Shown: piece after piece, positions 52,184 through 60,672 of the stretch
Layout of the letters: each line of letters begins with the position of its first letter
Position numbering within the stretch: the stretch's first letter is position 1
NCBI RefSeq assembly: GCF_014192225.1
Contig: NZ_JACHXS010000015.1
Span: 81,721-145,720 of the forward strand
Direction: 5' to 3'
Origin: Pseudoduganella umbonata
Lineage (GTDB): Bacteria > Pseudomonadota > Gammaproteobacteria > Burkholderiales > Burkholderiaceae_D
DNA length: 64,000 nt
Program-made: the position numbers and the translations under genes
The notes under the pieces: generated by a model
Told to the model about the DNA's origin: nothing
The model's database searches: none
Seen by the model: only the letters and a program-made list of their open reading frames with translations

Positions 52184-52747
52184 TCAGCGCCGTGCGGGCA
52201 CGCGCCGCAGCACGTCGTCGTAGGCGGCCAGGTCGAGGAAGGCGGTGGCTTCGATGGCGCGTCCGCCGCGCATCCGGAAGATCCACACATAGCTGTTGCG
52301 GTAGGGCTGGCCGTCGGCAGCGGTGGCTTCGCCGTCCCAGCGGACGATCACGTGCTCGCCGTCGGCCCAGACCTGGCGCGCTACGGGCTTGATCGGGCTT
52401 GCCAGCCGCGCCACGAACGGCGCGACCGCGCGGTCGATGAAGGCCTGGCGGCCGCGGTAGGTACCGGCCGAGGGGCCGCTGCCGGCGATCGTCCAGGTCA
52501 CGTCCTCGTGCAGCAGCTCGTTGAAGAAGCCGCTGCCACCTGCGGCCCAGCGCTGGAACGCCGCGTCGACCAGTTGCCGGTTGGTGCCGGTGTCGGCCGG
52601 CATGTCGGGCGCCGCGGCGCAGGCACCGGCGGCTGCCAGCAAGGCGATGGCGAAGGCGCGCCGGGCGTGCAGCCACGGGGCCGCGCGCATGGCATCGGTG
52701 CGGTGCTGGCTGCGAGGTTGGATGCTGGAAACGGTCAAGATCGGCAT
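52184..52747 (-). CDS. Exported SnoaL/NTF2-like protein
   Basis: 187 residues. An N-terminal export signal (ARRAFAIALLAAAGACAAAPD) contains a possible lipobox AGAC. The NTF2-like cone fold follows: QLVDAAFQRWAAGGSGFFNELLHEDVTWTIAGSGPSAGTYRGRQAF, VIVRWDGEATAADGQPYRNSYVWIFRMRGGRAIEATAFLDLAAYDDVL. Family members include small isomerases, cyclases and non-catalytic binding proteins; the substrate is unknown. The start at 52747 has GGAGG eight bases upstream; ATG 52690 would give a more typical signal length. Confidence 0.78.
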   Translation of the reverse strand: MPILTVSSIQPRSQHRTDAMRAAPWLHARRAFAIALLAAAGACAAAPDMPADTGTNRQLVDAAFQRWAAGGSGFFNELLHEDVTWTIAGSGPSAGTYRGRQAFIDRAVAPFVARLASPIKPVARQVWADGEHVIVRWDGEATAADGQPYRNSYVWIFRMRGGRAIEATAFLDLAAYDDVLRRVPARR

Positions 52748-52926
52748 GCTGTTGTCCTCCGGTGAAGGTTGCAGGACATCCATCATGCCGCCGGGCGCGT
52801 GCCGGCGGATAGGCCGGAAAATAGCGATTGATTGCCCGATTCTCTGCCGGCGCCGCTATCAGTCGAAACTGGCGGCGAATGGCTGCGGCCTCGGGCGGGG
52901 CCGCAGCGGGGCCTTGATGACTTTCC

Positions 52927-53448
52927 TTACACCTTCGCTTCCACCCCAGGCGTGGCCGAACGGATGAGGAAGGCCTGCGTCAGCTGCGGCAGGTGCTCGA
53001 GCAGCCATGCCGCCATGGCCTTTTCCTGCACGATGATGCGCTCGCAGGCGGCTTGCGTGGTGGCATCGCCGGCCTGCTGGGCGGCGGCGATCAGCGCAGT
53101 GTAGCTGGCGATCTCGAGGTTCTCGAATACGTAGCCGGCCATCGCGCCCTTGACCACTTCGTCGCTGACGGTCATGCCGCCGACGGCCTGGCCGAACGCC
53201 GCCAGCTTGCCGCCCAGGTCCTTCAGCACCGAATTGCTGACGCCGCGGCGCGCCATGCATTCGTCGAGCAGCGCCTGCTGCCCGCGGGTTTCCTCGATGT
53301 GCTGGACGATGCGCGCCTTCAACTCGGGATAATGTTCGAGGCGGGCGGCCTGGGCGTTCAGCATCTTTTCGGCCTGCTGTTCCATGGCATGCGCGTCGCG
53401 CAGCCAGTCGTTCAGGTTGTCGTTCACGTCGTTCACGTCGGTCGTCAT
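52927..53448 (-). CDS. Ferritin-like DUF892 protein (YciE/YciF type)
   Basis: 173 residues, four-helix bundle. Conserved carboxylates and His are seen in LRDAHAMEQQAEKML, LEHYPELKARIVQHIEETRGQQALLDECMARRG, VFENLEIASYTALIAAAQQAGD and CERIIVQEKAMAAWLLEHLP. YciE/YciF-type proteins are general-stress proteins with a possible di-iron site; their chemistry is not settled. GGAGG lies before the ATG at 53448. A small in-frame tandem repeat (GTTCACGTC twice) encodes the repeated NDVNDV near the N-terminus. Confidence 0.88.
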   Translation of the reverse strand: MTTDVNDVNDNLNDWLRDAHAMEQQAEKMLNAQAARLEHYPELKARIVQHIEETRGQQALLDECMARRGVSNSVLKDLGGKLAAFGQAVGGMTVSDEVVKGAMAGYVFENLEIASYTALIAAAQQAGDATTQAACERIIVQEKAMAAWLLEHLPQLTQAFLIRSATPGVEAKV

Positions 53449-53697
53449 GGTTTCCTCCGTTGGCTGTCGGTAGGGGCGATGGAAGGCCATCGCCGCCGGG
53501 AAAACGCATGGTAGCCGCGTGATCGGCACCAATCTGTCAGGGCGACCCTTCAACGTCTGTAGGAATGCGCCGAACCTGTTTGGCAAGCCTGCAGCGGATC
53601 ACTGGCCGGGCAGTGCATTGCCGGCGCCGTCGGCCCGTGTTACGGTCGGGACCGTCACAACCTGAAACCATCTTCCAGCTCGGCCGAAACAGTGAAC

Positions 53698-54840
53698 ATG
53701 CCCTTCGTCAGCTCCGCTACCTCCGCTCCTTCCGCCTACCCGTCGGCGCCGTCGCGCAACCTGGCCCTCGATGTGCTGCGCGGCCTCACGCTGGCGTTGA
53801 TGATCGTCGTGAATACGCCCGGCAGCTGGAGTGCCATCTACGCCCCGCTGGCGCACGCGCCCTGGCACGGCTTCACGCCGACCGACCTGGTATTTCCGAC
53901 CTTCCTGTTCGTGGTCGGTGCCGCGCTGCGGCTGAACATGAAGAAGCTCGCTGCGCTGGACCACGCCTCGTTCCTGCACACCGTGGCGCGGCGCGGCGCG
54001 CTGATCTTCCTGTGCGGTTTCCTGCTGTACTGGTTCCCGTTCTTCAGTGCCGATTTCACGCCGATGCCGATCGGTTCCACGCGCATCATGGGCGTACTGC
54101 AGCGCATCGGCATCTGCTACCTGTGCGCCGCCGTGATCGTCCGCTATGGCGGCGTTCGCGGCGCGCTCGGCTTCAGCGTCGCGGCTTTGCTCGGTTACTG
54201 GTGGCTGCTGTGGCAGTTCGGCGACTACACGCTGGCCGGCAATGCCGTCCGCGCCGTCGACCTGGCGGTGCTGGGCGCGCCGCACATGTATGGCGGCGAC
54301 GGCATCCCGTTCGATCCGGAAGGCATCCTCAGCACCTTGCCGGCCATCGTCAACGTGCTGGCCGGCTACCTGGCCGTCGCGTGGCTCAACCTGCGCGGCC
54401 GCACATTGGCGGCGGTCGGCGGACTCGCCGCGGCCGGCGCCGCATGCCTGCTGCTGGCCTATGGGTGGGACATGCTTCTGCCCATTAACAAGAAGCTGTG
54501 GACCAGTTCCTACGTGCTGTGCACCGTCGGCTGGGACCTGCTGGTGCTGGCGGTGCTGGTCTGGGCGGTCGACATCGGCGGTCTGCGCGCCGGACTGCCG
54601 TTCTTCGAGGTGTTCGGCAAGAACACGCTGTTCATCTACCTGCTGTCGAGCGTGGCCGTGACCGTGCTGGCGCGGCTGCGCGTGGGCGGCACGTCGCTCC
54701 ACGAGTGGCTGCACGAAAAGGTCTTCCTGTCCTGGGCGGACCCCCGTCTCGCTTCGCTGTGCTTTGCCGCGGCCTACATGCTGGCCTGCTGGCTGGTGGC
54801 GTGGGCGCTGGACCGGCGGCGCATCTACATCAAACTCTAA
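53698..54840 (+). CDS. HGSNAT/NagX-like membrane acyltransferase
   Basis: 380 residues with about ten membrane helices. Signatures are NLALDVLRGLTLALMIVVNTPGSW, FTPTDLVFPTFLFVVGAALRLNMKK, STRIMGVLQRIGICYLCAA and FEVFGKNTLFIYLLSSV. The family includes human heparan-alpha-glucosaminide N-acetyltransferase and bacterial NagX of chitin catabolism, which acetylate amino sugars across the membrane. No chitin or heparin genes are close, so the substrate is unknown. The ATG at 53698 is used; GTG 53692 is also in frame. It is convergent with the binding-protein gene. Confidence 0.85.
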   Translation: MPFVSSATSAPSAYPSAPSRNLALDVLRGLTLALMIVVNTPGSWSAIYAPLAHAPWHGFTPTDLVFPTFLFVVGAALRLNMKKLAALDHASFLHTVARRGALIFLCGFLLYWFPFFSADFTPMPIGSTRIMGVLQRIGICYLCAAVIVRYGGVRGALGFSVAALLGYWWLLWQFGDYTLAGNAVRAVDLAVLGAPHMYGGDGIPFDPEGILSTLPAIVNVLAGYLAVAWLNLRGRTLAAVGGLAAAGAACLLLAYGWDMLLPINKKLWTSSYVLCTVGWDLLVLAVLVWAVDIGGLRAGLPFFEVFGKNTLFIYLLSSVAVTVLARLRVGGTSLHEWLHEKVFLSWADPRLASLCFAAAYMLACWLVAWALDRRRIYIKL

Positions 54841-54853
54841 GACGGAAAATCAT

Positions 54854-54901
54854 GCGGGCGGCGCTGGCGGGGCCGGCCGGCGGCCTGCTCAGCGCCCCCG
54901 C
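54854..54901. terminator. Possible bidirectional hairpin between convergent genes
   Basis: GCGGGCGGCGCTG (54854-54866) pairs with CAGCGCCCCCGC (54890-54901) with one unpaired or mismatched position, around a GC-rich loop. It begins 13 bases after the acyltransferase stop and overlaps the stop codon of the binding-protein gene. No T run. Confidence 0.35.
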
Positions 54902-56031
54902 ACCACCTGCACCTTGACCTTCTTGCCATGGCGGTAGGTGAACAGCGTCATCGCCGCATCGCGCAGGTCGCCCCTGGCATCGAATGCGATCGAGCCGGTG
55001 ATGCCCTCATGCCGCACTTTCGCCAGCACGGGCAGGAACCTGGCCGGCGCCGTGGTTTGCGCGGCCTGCATCGCCGCCGCGAACACCATCACGGCGTCGT
55101 ACGCATACGGCGCATAGGTTTCCACCGGCAAATCGAAGCGCTCGCGGTAGCGCTCCGTGAAGGCCGCATTGCTGGCTTCCTGCGGGCCGTCGATACCGCC
55201 GGCCACCACGCAGAACACCTTGTCGTCGCCCAGTGCGTCGCCGGCCAGCAAAGGCAGGCGTTCGGAACAGATGCCGTCACCGGAGATCAGCCTGGCGTTG
55301 ATGCCCAGCGTCTTCATCTGCTTGAGCATCGGCCCGGCCACCGCGTCCATGCCGCCATAGAAAACGATGTCCGGCTTCTTGGCGCGGATCTGCGTCAGGA
55401 TGGCGCTGAAGTCCACCGCCTTGTCGCTGGTGAACTGCCGGCTGACGATGGCCCCGTTGCCGGCGATGGCGCGGACGCCCTTGGCGAATTCGTCGGCCAG
55501 GCCCTGGCCGAAGGCGGTCCGGTCGTCGATGATGGCGATCCTTTGCGCCTTCATCGCCTTGACGGAATAGGTGGCGAGCGTGCGGCCGATCAGCGTGTCG
55601 CTGGCCACCACGCGGAACGCGGTCTTGAATCCCTGCCGCGTGTAGACCGGCGTGGTGGCCGCAGGCGAGATCTGCGGGATACCGGCGGCGGCATAGATCT
55701 TCGATGCCGGCACCGTGGTGCCCGAGTTCAGGTGGCCGACCACGCCGGCCACGCGCGCATCGACGAGCTTCTGCGCGACGGCGGTGCCGGATTTCGGGTC
55801 GGCGGCGTCGTCCTCGGCCAGCAGTTCCCACTGCACTTTCTTGCCGCCGATGGCGATGCCCTTGGCATTCAGGTCGTCGATCGCCATGCGCGCGCCGTTC
55901 TCGATGTCCTTGCCCTGGTGCGCGCCGGGGCCGGACAGCGGCGAAGCCGTGCCGATCCTGACGACGGTCTGGGCGGACGCTGCTGCGCAGAAAAGCAGGG
56001 CGGTGGCGGCGATGGCGGCGCGGGGCGGCAT
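54889..56031 (-). CDS. Branched-chain amino acid-type ABC substrate-binding protein
   Basis: 380 residues with a signal peptide ending ASAQ. The Leu/Ile/Val-binding family pattern is VVRIGTASPLSGPGAHQGKDIENGARMAIDDLNAKG, AGVVGHLNSGTTVPASKIYAAAGIPQISPAATTP, RVVASDTLIGRTLATY and YAPYAYDAVMVFAAAM. It binds an amino acid or small amide/acid in the periplasm. No permease or ATPase gene lies beside it, so it either serves a transporter encoded elsewhere or acts as a sensor partner. The start at 56031 gives the natural signal sequence. Confidence 0.93.
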   Translation of the reverse strand: MPPRAAIAATALLFCAAASAQTVVRIGTASPLSGPGAHQGKDIENGARMAIDDLNAKGIAIGGKKVQWELLAEDDAADPKSGTAVAQKLVDARVAGVVGHLNSGTTVPASKIYAAAGIPQISPAATTPVYTRQGFKTAFRVVASDTLIGRTLATYSVKAMKAQRIAIIDDRTAFGQGLADEFAKGVRAIAGNGAIVSRQFTSDKAVDFSAILTQIRAKKPDIVFYGGMDAVAGPMLKQMKTLGINARLISGDGICSERLPLLAGDALGDDKVFCVVAGGIDGPQEASNAAFTERYRERFDLPVETYAPYAYDAVMVFAAAMQAAQTTAPARFLPVLAKVRHEGITGSIAFDARGDLRDAAMTLFTYRHGKKVKVQVVRGR

Positions 56032-56123
56032 GATGGCTTTCAAGGTGGAAAGCAGCGATTGTAAAGCCGGGTTAGCGCAGGTGGCGCGCGGCAACGCCGC
56101 CGTGCGGTCGCATGACCGTCGCG

Positions 56124-57380
56124 TTACTTCGCCACGCCGCCGGCCGCCCGGGGCTCGGCGTCGCGTGCGCCACAGGTCGGCGCGACCAGGGCGGGCGCAA
56201 TGCCGAACAGCGGCCGCAGCACCGCCAGCGGCTTTACCACCTCGAAGATGGCAAAGCTGCCGGCGAAGGTCAGGATGACGATGACGACGGCTTCGGTGAA
56301 GGGGGCGATGTGCAACGGTTCCAGCGCGCTCGCCACGACGACGATCAGCGTCTGGTGAACGATGTAGACACAAAAAACCGTGCCGGCGAGGTAGCGCCGC
56401 GCCCGGCCATCGACATTCAGATGCCGGTAGCCGAAACCGCACACGGCCAGGATGGCGCACCACTGCTGCGTGCTGCGCACGCACGCCGTGGCCAGCGCGA
56501 CAGGATCGCCGGGCTGTTCATATCCCGGCACGGCGTACAGGCAGACGAGCAGGGCCCAGCTGGCCAGCGCCAGGCCAAGAGTCATGAAGCGCAGGCGCGA
56601 CAGTTCGCGCCAGAAGCCGTGCTGCCTGGCGACCAGCGCTCCGGCGAGGAAGAGCGGGAAGTACACGGCGTGGTTGTACCAGTCGCCAAGCAATGCATGC
56701 GTGTCGCCGAAGATCGGGCTCAGGGCCGCGCGCGCCGCGGCCAGGAAGATCACCGGCGGCACGACGGCCCGCCAGCCCGTCAGCAGGCCGGCCAGCCATT
56801 GTCCAGCGCCGGCAAAGCGCTTGCGGCCAGCCATGGCGACGATCGATGACAGCACGAGTGTATAGACCCACAGGTAAGCAACGAACCACAAGTGGTTCCA
56901 GGCAGGCAGCACCAGACAATGCGCCCCGCTGCAGAAATTCATGTCGGCCGACAGGTAGCGCTGCAGGAACTGGGCGTAGCTTCCCTGGTAGTCCATCTTT
57001 TGCGCCACCTCGCAGAACGACTGTGGCGGAACGATGACCAGCATGCCGAACACCAGCGGCACCAGCAGGCGCGTGCTGCGCTCGCGCAGGAATCGCCCAT
57101 CCGGCGCCCTGGCCAGCAGGAGGCCCGACGCGGCGCCGCTGACCAGGAACAGCAGCGACATCCGCCAGGGCGACGTGAGCAGCAGCAGCGGCTCGATCGC
57201 CGCGCCCGCATGCGCGCTTTTGACATGCCATTCCCAGGGGCCGTAGTACAGCCCCGTGTGAAAGCAGATCAGCACGCAGAACGCGCCGATGCGGATCCAG
57301 TCCAGGAAGTACAGCCGCTGGGTAACCGGGGCGTCTTCCTGTTCCGCCATGCCTCGGCATGCGTGCATCGGTTTGCCCAT
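56124..57380 (-). CDS. Acyltransferase family 3 membrane protein (OpgC-like)
   Basis: 418 residues with about ten membrane helices. The family 3 features are RLYFLDWIRIGAFCVLICFHTGLYYGPWEW with the conserved His, SPWRMSLLFLVSGAASGLLL, and CVYIVHQTLIVVVASALEP. Such proteins move acyl groups, for example acetyl or succinyl, to extracytoplasmic sugars. The overall shape recalls glucan succinyltransferase OpgC, but no glucan genes are near. GGGAGG precedes the ATG at 57380; ATG 57392 is an alternative. Confidence 0.85.
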   Translation of the reverse strand: MGKPMHACRGMAEQEDAPVTQRLYFLDWIRIGAFCVLICFHTGLYYGPWEWHVKSAHAGAAIEPLLLLTSPWRMSLLFLVSGAASGLLLARAPDGRFLRERSTRLLVPLVFGMLVIVPPQSFCEVAQKMDYQGSYAQFLQRYLSADMNFCSGAHCLVLPAWNHLWFVAYLWVYTLVLSSIVAMAGRKRFAGAGQWLAGLLTGWRAVVPPVIFLAAARAALSPIFGDTHALLGDWYNHAVYFPLFLAGALVARQHGFWRELSRLRFMTLGLALASWALLVCLYAVPGYEQPGDPVALATACVRSTQQWCAILAVCGFGYRHLNVDGRARRYLAGTVFCVYIVHQTLIVVVASALEPLHIAPFTEAVVIVILTFAGSFAIFEVVKPLAVLRPLFGIAPALVAPTCGARDAEPRAAGGVAK

Positions 57381-57685
57381 TGCGCCTCCCATCGTGCAGT
57401 GTGCCGGGTGGTCCCAGCTTAGTCGCCGCGCGCACGGGAGCAAGCCGCGTGAAGAACTAGCGACAATTGGTGACGCTTTCGTACAGGCGTGTCGAGATGG
57501 CCGGGCCAGCCTGCCCATCCATGCCGGTGCGGTGCGCATCGCAAGGCGACAATTTTCTACAACTGCCAGCCACGATAAGCGGAGAATGCTGCTTGCCACC
57601 TGACGCCGCGCGGCACGGCAAGGCTGGGAACCGCCAGCGGCGGGGCAGGACCATGCTGCCGCCATCGACGTTCCTGGAGGCTTTC
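57381..57685. other. Divergent intergenic stretch
   Basis: About 305 bases between the divergent acyltransferase and hypothetical genes. The nine-base string GCGACAATT occurs twice in the same orientation, at 57460-57468 and 57546-57554, and may belong to the promoters. No gene or RNA is recognised. Confidence 0.45.
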
Positions 57686-58177
57686 ATGCATCCCCTTTCC
57701 TGTGGCATCTCCGCGCGGGCCGGCTGTCTGTCGGCTGTCGCGCTAGCCCTTACTTTGACGCTGACGCTGTCGTTGATGCTGATGCTGATGCTGGCGCCCG
57801 GGCTGGCGCTGGCATCGCCGGCGGGCAACGTTCCCCATCTGGCATGCGAGGCCGAATACGGCGGCGCGGCCCGGCGTGTCGAGGTCATGCCGGTCGCCGG
57901 GCCCTACCTCGCCACCGCCGTCACGGTCGAGCCGTTCCGCTTCAAGGCGCTGATGGTCGGCGATGCGCGGACCATCCTGTATATCAAGCTCTACACGTAC
58001 TACGATACGCCGCAGGGCGTGCGCCTGTTGCAGGTGTCGCGCTACGTGAGCCCGGCATTGCCGACGGACCGGCGCTCGCGCGACGTGACCGGCAGGGTGC
58101 GCCTGTACGAGCCGATCCTCGGGCGGCAGTTCACGTATATCTGCTGGTTGAGCAACGGGCCGCGGCCCGGCCGATGA
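57686..58177 (+). CDS. Hypothetical exported protein, 163 residues
   Basis: I do not recognise it. The N-terminus is a long hydrophobic signal (ALALTLTLTLSLMLMLMLAP) encoded by repeated CTGACGCTG and CTGATG codons and ending ALASP. The mature part is about 120 residues, probably beta-rich (YGGAARRVEVMPVAGPYLATAVTVEPFRFKALMVGDARTILYIKLYTYYD), with two Cys (one near LACEAEY, one in YICWLS) that could form a disulphide. GGAGG lies five bases before the ATG. It precedes the FKBP gene by about 90 bases on the same strand. Confidence 0.7.
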   Translation: MHPLSCGISARAGCLSAVALALTLTLTLSLMLMLMLAPGLALASPAGNVPHLACEAEYGGAARRVEVMPVAGPYLATAVTVEPFRFKALMVGDARTILYIKLYTYYDTPQGVRLLQVSRYVSPALPTDRRSRDVTGRVRLYEPILGRQFTYICWLSNGPRPGR

Positions 58178-58269
58178 CATCCTGTGCCGCAGCGCCGGCA
58201 GTTGGCACGGCGGCGCCCGCCCTGTATGCTGCGGCGTCGTTACGGATAACCATCAAGAAAGAATTTTTC

Positions 58270-58716
58270 ATGAAACAGCTGCTTTCCTCCTGCGCCCTGG
58301 GCCTCGCCCTCACGTTCACACTGGCCGGCTGCGACCGCGCCAAGGAACCGGCCGCGCCCGCCGCCGCGGCCGCCCCTGTGCCGTTCCAGAAGATCGATCA
58401 CCCGGCCGGTACCGGCAAGGAAGCGGTGGCCGGCACCACGGCCGTCGTCAACTACACGGGCTGGCTGCACGTGCCGGGTGCCCCGGAACAGCGCGGCGAG
58501 AAGTTCGATTCATCGGTCGGGCGCGACCCGTTCAGCTTCCAGCTTGGCGCCGGCCAGGTGATCCAGGGTTGGGACGAAGGCGTGCAGGGCATGAAGGTGG
58601 GCGGCAAGCGCACGCTGATCGTGCCGGCCAGCATGGGCTACGGCGAAGGCGGCGCGGGACCGATCCCGCCGAACGCCAACCTGATCTTCGAGGTCGAGCT
58701 GCTGGACGTGCGGTAG
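58270..58716 (+). CDS. FKBP-type peptidyl-prolyl isomerase lipoprotein
   Basis: 148 residues. A lipoprotein signal ends LAGC (C21). A short Ala/Pro linker leads to one FKBP domain: VNYTGWL, FDSSVGRDPFSFQLGAGQVIQGWDEGVQGMKVGGKRTLIVPASMGYG and IPPNANLIFEVELLDV. The active-site aromatic and acidic residues (Tyr, Asp, Phe, Val, Ile, Trp) are kept. It would catalyse proline isomerisation during folding of exported proteins at the outer or inner membrane. Confidence 0.95.
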   Translation: MKQLLSSCALGLALTFTLAGCDRAKEPAAPAAAAAPVPFQKIDHPAGTGKEAVAGTTAVVNYTGWLHVPGAPEQRGEKFDSSVGRDPFSFQLGAGQVIQGWDEGVQGMKVGGKRTLIVPASMGYGEGGAGPIPPNANLIFEVELLDVR

Positions 58717-58776
58717 AAGCCGGGGGCCTGACAAGGCCCTTTCACACGGCGTGCGGGAATCCAGCCTGGATCGCCG

Positions 58777-59670
58777 TCACGCCCTGGCAGGCGTATCGGG
58801 AGCACAAATCCCGGTCGCGTGTGCAAGCACCTCATCGACCAGTCGCTCCCTTGGGCCCTTTACCGTCCGGACCAGACCGATACGCCTGGACGGTACGGCA
58901 CCCGGCAAAGGAATGCGCGTCACCGGTATGTTCGGACCCCAGAGGTGCGACCAGTCCGGCACCAGCGAAATGCCGAGCCCCCGGCTCACCAGGCTGGCGA
59001 TCGTCATGATCCCGTCAATTTCCAGCCTCATTTTTGGCTGGATGTCACGCTCTCTCAGGTAACGATCCGCCAGCCGGCCGCCCCAGATGCGCCGGTCGTA
59101 TTTGATGAACGGCCTGGTACGCAGCAGCGTGTGTGCGTCCTCGGTAACCTGGACATCGGGTGGCGCGATCACCACCAGGGGTTCCTCCGTCAATGCATGC
59201 CACTGGCAGGACTTCGGCATGACGAAGTGGTGTTCAACCACGATGGCCGCATCCAGCTCACCGGCAATGACCTTGGCCGAGAGATCGGGCGAGTATCCCA
59301 CATCGACGAATACGGACAGTTCGGGGTGCTCGGCATAGAGCTTTTCGAGCACGGGCGCTGCGATCAGTGTCGCGGCCGAGAAGAATGTACCGATCCTCAA
59401 CTGACCGACCCCCTGCTGATCGACAGCCGCGGCGCGCAGGTCGTTCACGCTCCTGACGACACTGCGGGACTGATCCAGTATCTGCAAACCTGCCTCGGTC
59501 GCTTTCACGGCGCGTCCGGAACGGCTGACCAGGACGGTACCCAGGTCTTCCTCGAGCGTGCGAATTCGTGCCGCCACGGCAGCAGGTGTGAGGTCGAGGC
59601 GCCTGGCCGCCTCAGCCATCGAGCCACATTCGACGACGGCGACAAAGCTTTGCAGAAAACGTGTATCCAT
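58777..59670 (-). CDS. LysR-type transcriptional regulator
   Basis: 297 residues. The helix-turn-helix is MDTRFLQSFVAVVECGSMAEAARRLDLTPAAVAARIRTLEEDLGTVLV. The effector domain runs from GQLRIGTFFSAATLIAAPVLEKLYAEHPELSV to GLGISLVPDW. It is divergent from the class II aldolase gene with 140 bases between, where an inverted repeat lies. It probably controls the aldolase-transporter pair. The effector is unknown. Confidence 0.92.
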   Translation of the reverse strand: MDTRFLQSFVAVVECGSMAEAARRLDLTPAAVAARIRTLEEDLGTVLVSRSGRAVKATEAGLQILDQSRSVVRSVNDLRAAAVDQQGVGQLRIGTFFSAATLIAAPVLEKLYAEHPELSVFVDVGYSPDLSAKVIAGELDAAIVVEHHFVMPKSCQWHALTEEPLVVIAPPDVQVTEDAHTLLRTRPFIKYDRRIWGGRLADRYLRERDIQPKMRLEIDGIMTIASLVSRGLGISLVPDWSHLWGPNIPVTRIPLPGAVPSRRIGLVRTVKGPRERLVDEVLAHATGICAPDTPARA

Positions 59671-59738
59671 GGCGTCAGTCTAGCACGTGGGCCTGGGAAG
59701 ATAATTTCCTTAGTGTTCAAAGACGAGAATAGGCCGTA

Positions 59739-59763
59739 TATCAATCAAAAAAACTGCTTGATA
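59739..59763. promoter_or_regulatory. Inverted repeat between LysR and aldolase genes
   Basis: TATCAA (59739-59744), thirteen bases, TTGATA (59758-59763), in an A-rich spacer about 50-70 bases before the aldolase ATG. Candidate binding site of the divergent LysR regulator; the arms are short. Confidence 0.5.
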
Positions 59764-59810
59764 ATGCTTATCCGTATTTCGAATATCTCATCTCCCAACA
59801 AGGAAAGCCC

Positions 59811-60581
59811 ATGAATAGCCCTGCGCAAAGTGTTCGCGACCTGGTTTCCGAAGCAGAATGGAACGCCCGCGTCGATCTCGCTGCCGCCTATCGCCTGATT
59901 GCCCACTTCGGCATGGCGGACCTCATCTACAACCACATTACGGTGCACGTCCCGGGAACCGAAGACGAGTTCCTGATCAATCCGTACGGGCTGATGTATG
60001 AAGAGATCACTGCTTCGTGCCTGATCAAGATCAACCTGGCAGGCGATATCCTGTTCAACCCGAATGGCGACGCGTATGGCATCAACCCGGCCGGCTACGT
60101 CATTCACAGCGCGATCCATGGCGCACGTGGCGATGTGGGTAGCGTGATCCATACCCATACGCGGGCAGGCATGGCCGTGTCGGCGCTCGAATGCGGCCTG
60201 ATGCCCATCGCGCAGACCAATATGCGCTTCGGCAAGGTCGCCTATCACGAGTACGAAGGTGTCGCGGTCGATCTGGACGAGCGTGAGAGGCTGATCGCCG
60301 ACCTGGGCACCTCGAACGTGATGATCCTGCGTAATCACGGCCTGCTGACCTGCGGTCCCACCGTCGCGGAAGCCTTCAATACCATGTACTGGCTGGAGAA
60401 CGCGTGCAAGGTGCAGCTCGATGCGCTCGCCTGCAATACGGCCCTGCACCTGCCGCCGCAACACGTCATCGCCAAGACGGCCCATTTGTTCGAACCGCAT
60501 GTACGCCGGCCATACGGCCTGATGGAATGGCCTGCAATGCTGCGTTTGCTCGATCGCCGCGATTCGTCGTACCGCAACTAA
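59811..60581 (+). CDS. Class II aldolase/adducin family protein
   Basis: 256 residues. Zinc ligands are seen in VIHTHTRAGMAVSA (two His) and ILRNHGLLTCG (His). LAAAYRLIAHFGMADLIYNHITVHVPGTEDEFLINPYGLMYEEIT is the typical N-terminal part with substrate-binding residues. Bacterial members include sugar-phosphate aldolases and decarboxylases of aromatic or hydroxy acids. No kinase for a sugar phosphate is nearby and an anion transporter follows, so a decarboxylase or hydroxy-acid aldolase is as likely as a sugar aldolase. AAGGAAA precedes the ATG. Confidence 0.88.
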   Translation: MNSPAQSVRDLVSEAEWNARVDLAAAYRLIAHFGMADLIYNHITVHVPGTEDEFLINPYGLMYEEITASCLIKINLAGDILFNPNGDAYGINPAGYVIHSAIHGARGDVGSVIHTHTRAGMAVSALECGLMPIAQTNMRFGKVAYHEYEGVAVDLDERERLIADLGTSNVMILRNHGLLTCGPTVAEAFNTMYWLENACKVQLDALACNTALHLPPQHVIAKTAHLFEPHVRRPYGLMEWPAMLRLLDRRDSSYRN

Positions 60582-60672
60582 GACAGCAGCACCAGAAAAA
60601 TAGCCGAGGTCCGAAGAAGGATGCGCTGCGCGGGCAGCGAAGTGCATCAGGACCGGTCAACAGGAGACGGAC

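Noticed and set aside
59163..59180. Possible short leader peptide near the LysR gene at 58777-59670
   Set aside because: No ribosome site or conserved frame supports it; it is inside the LysR coding region.
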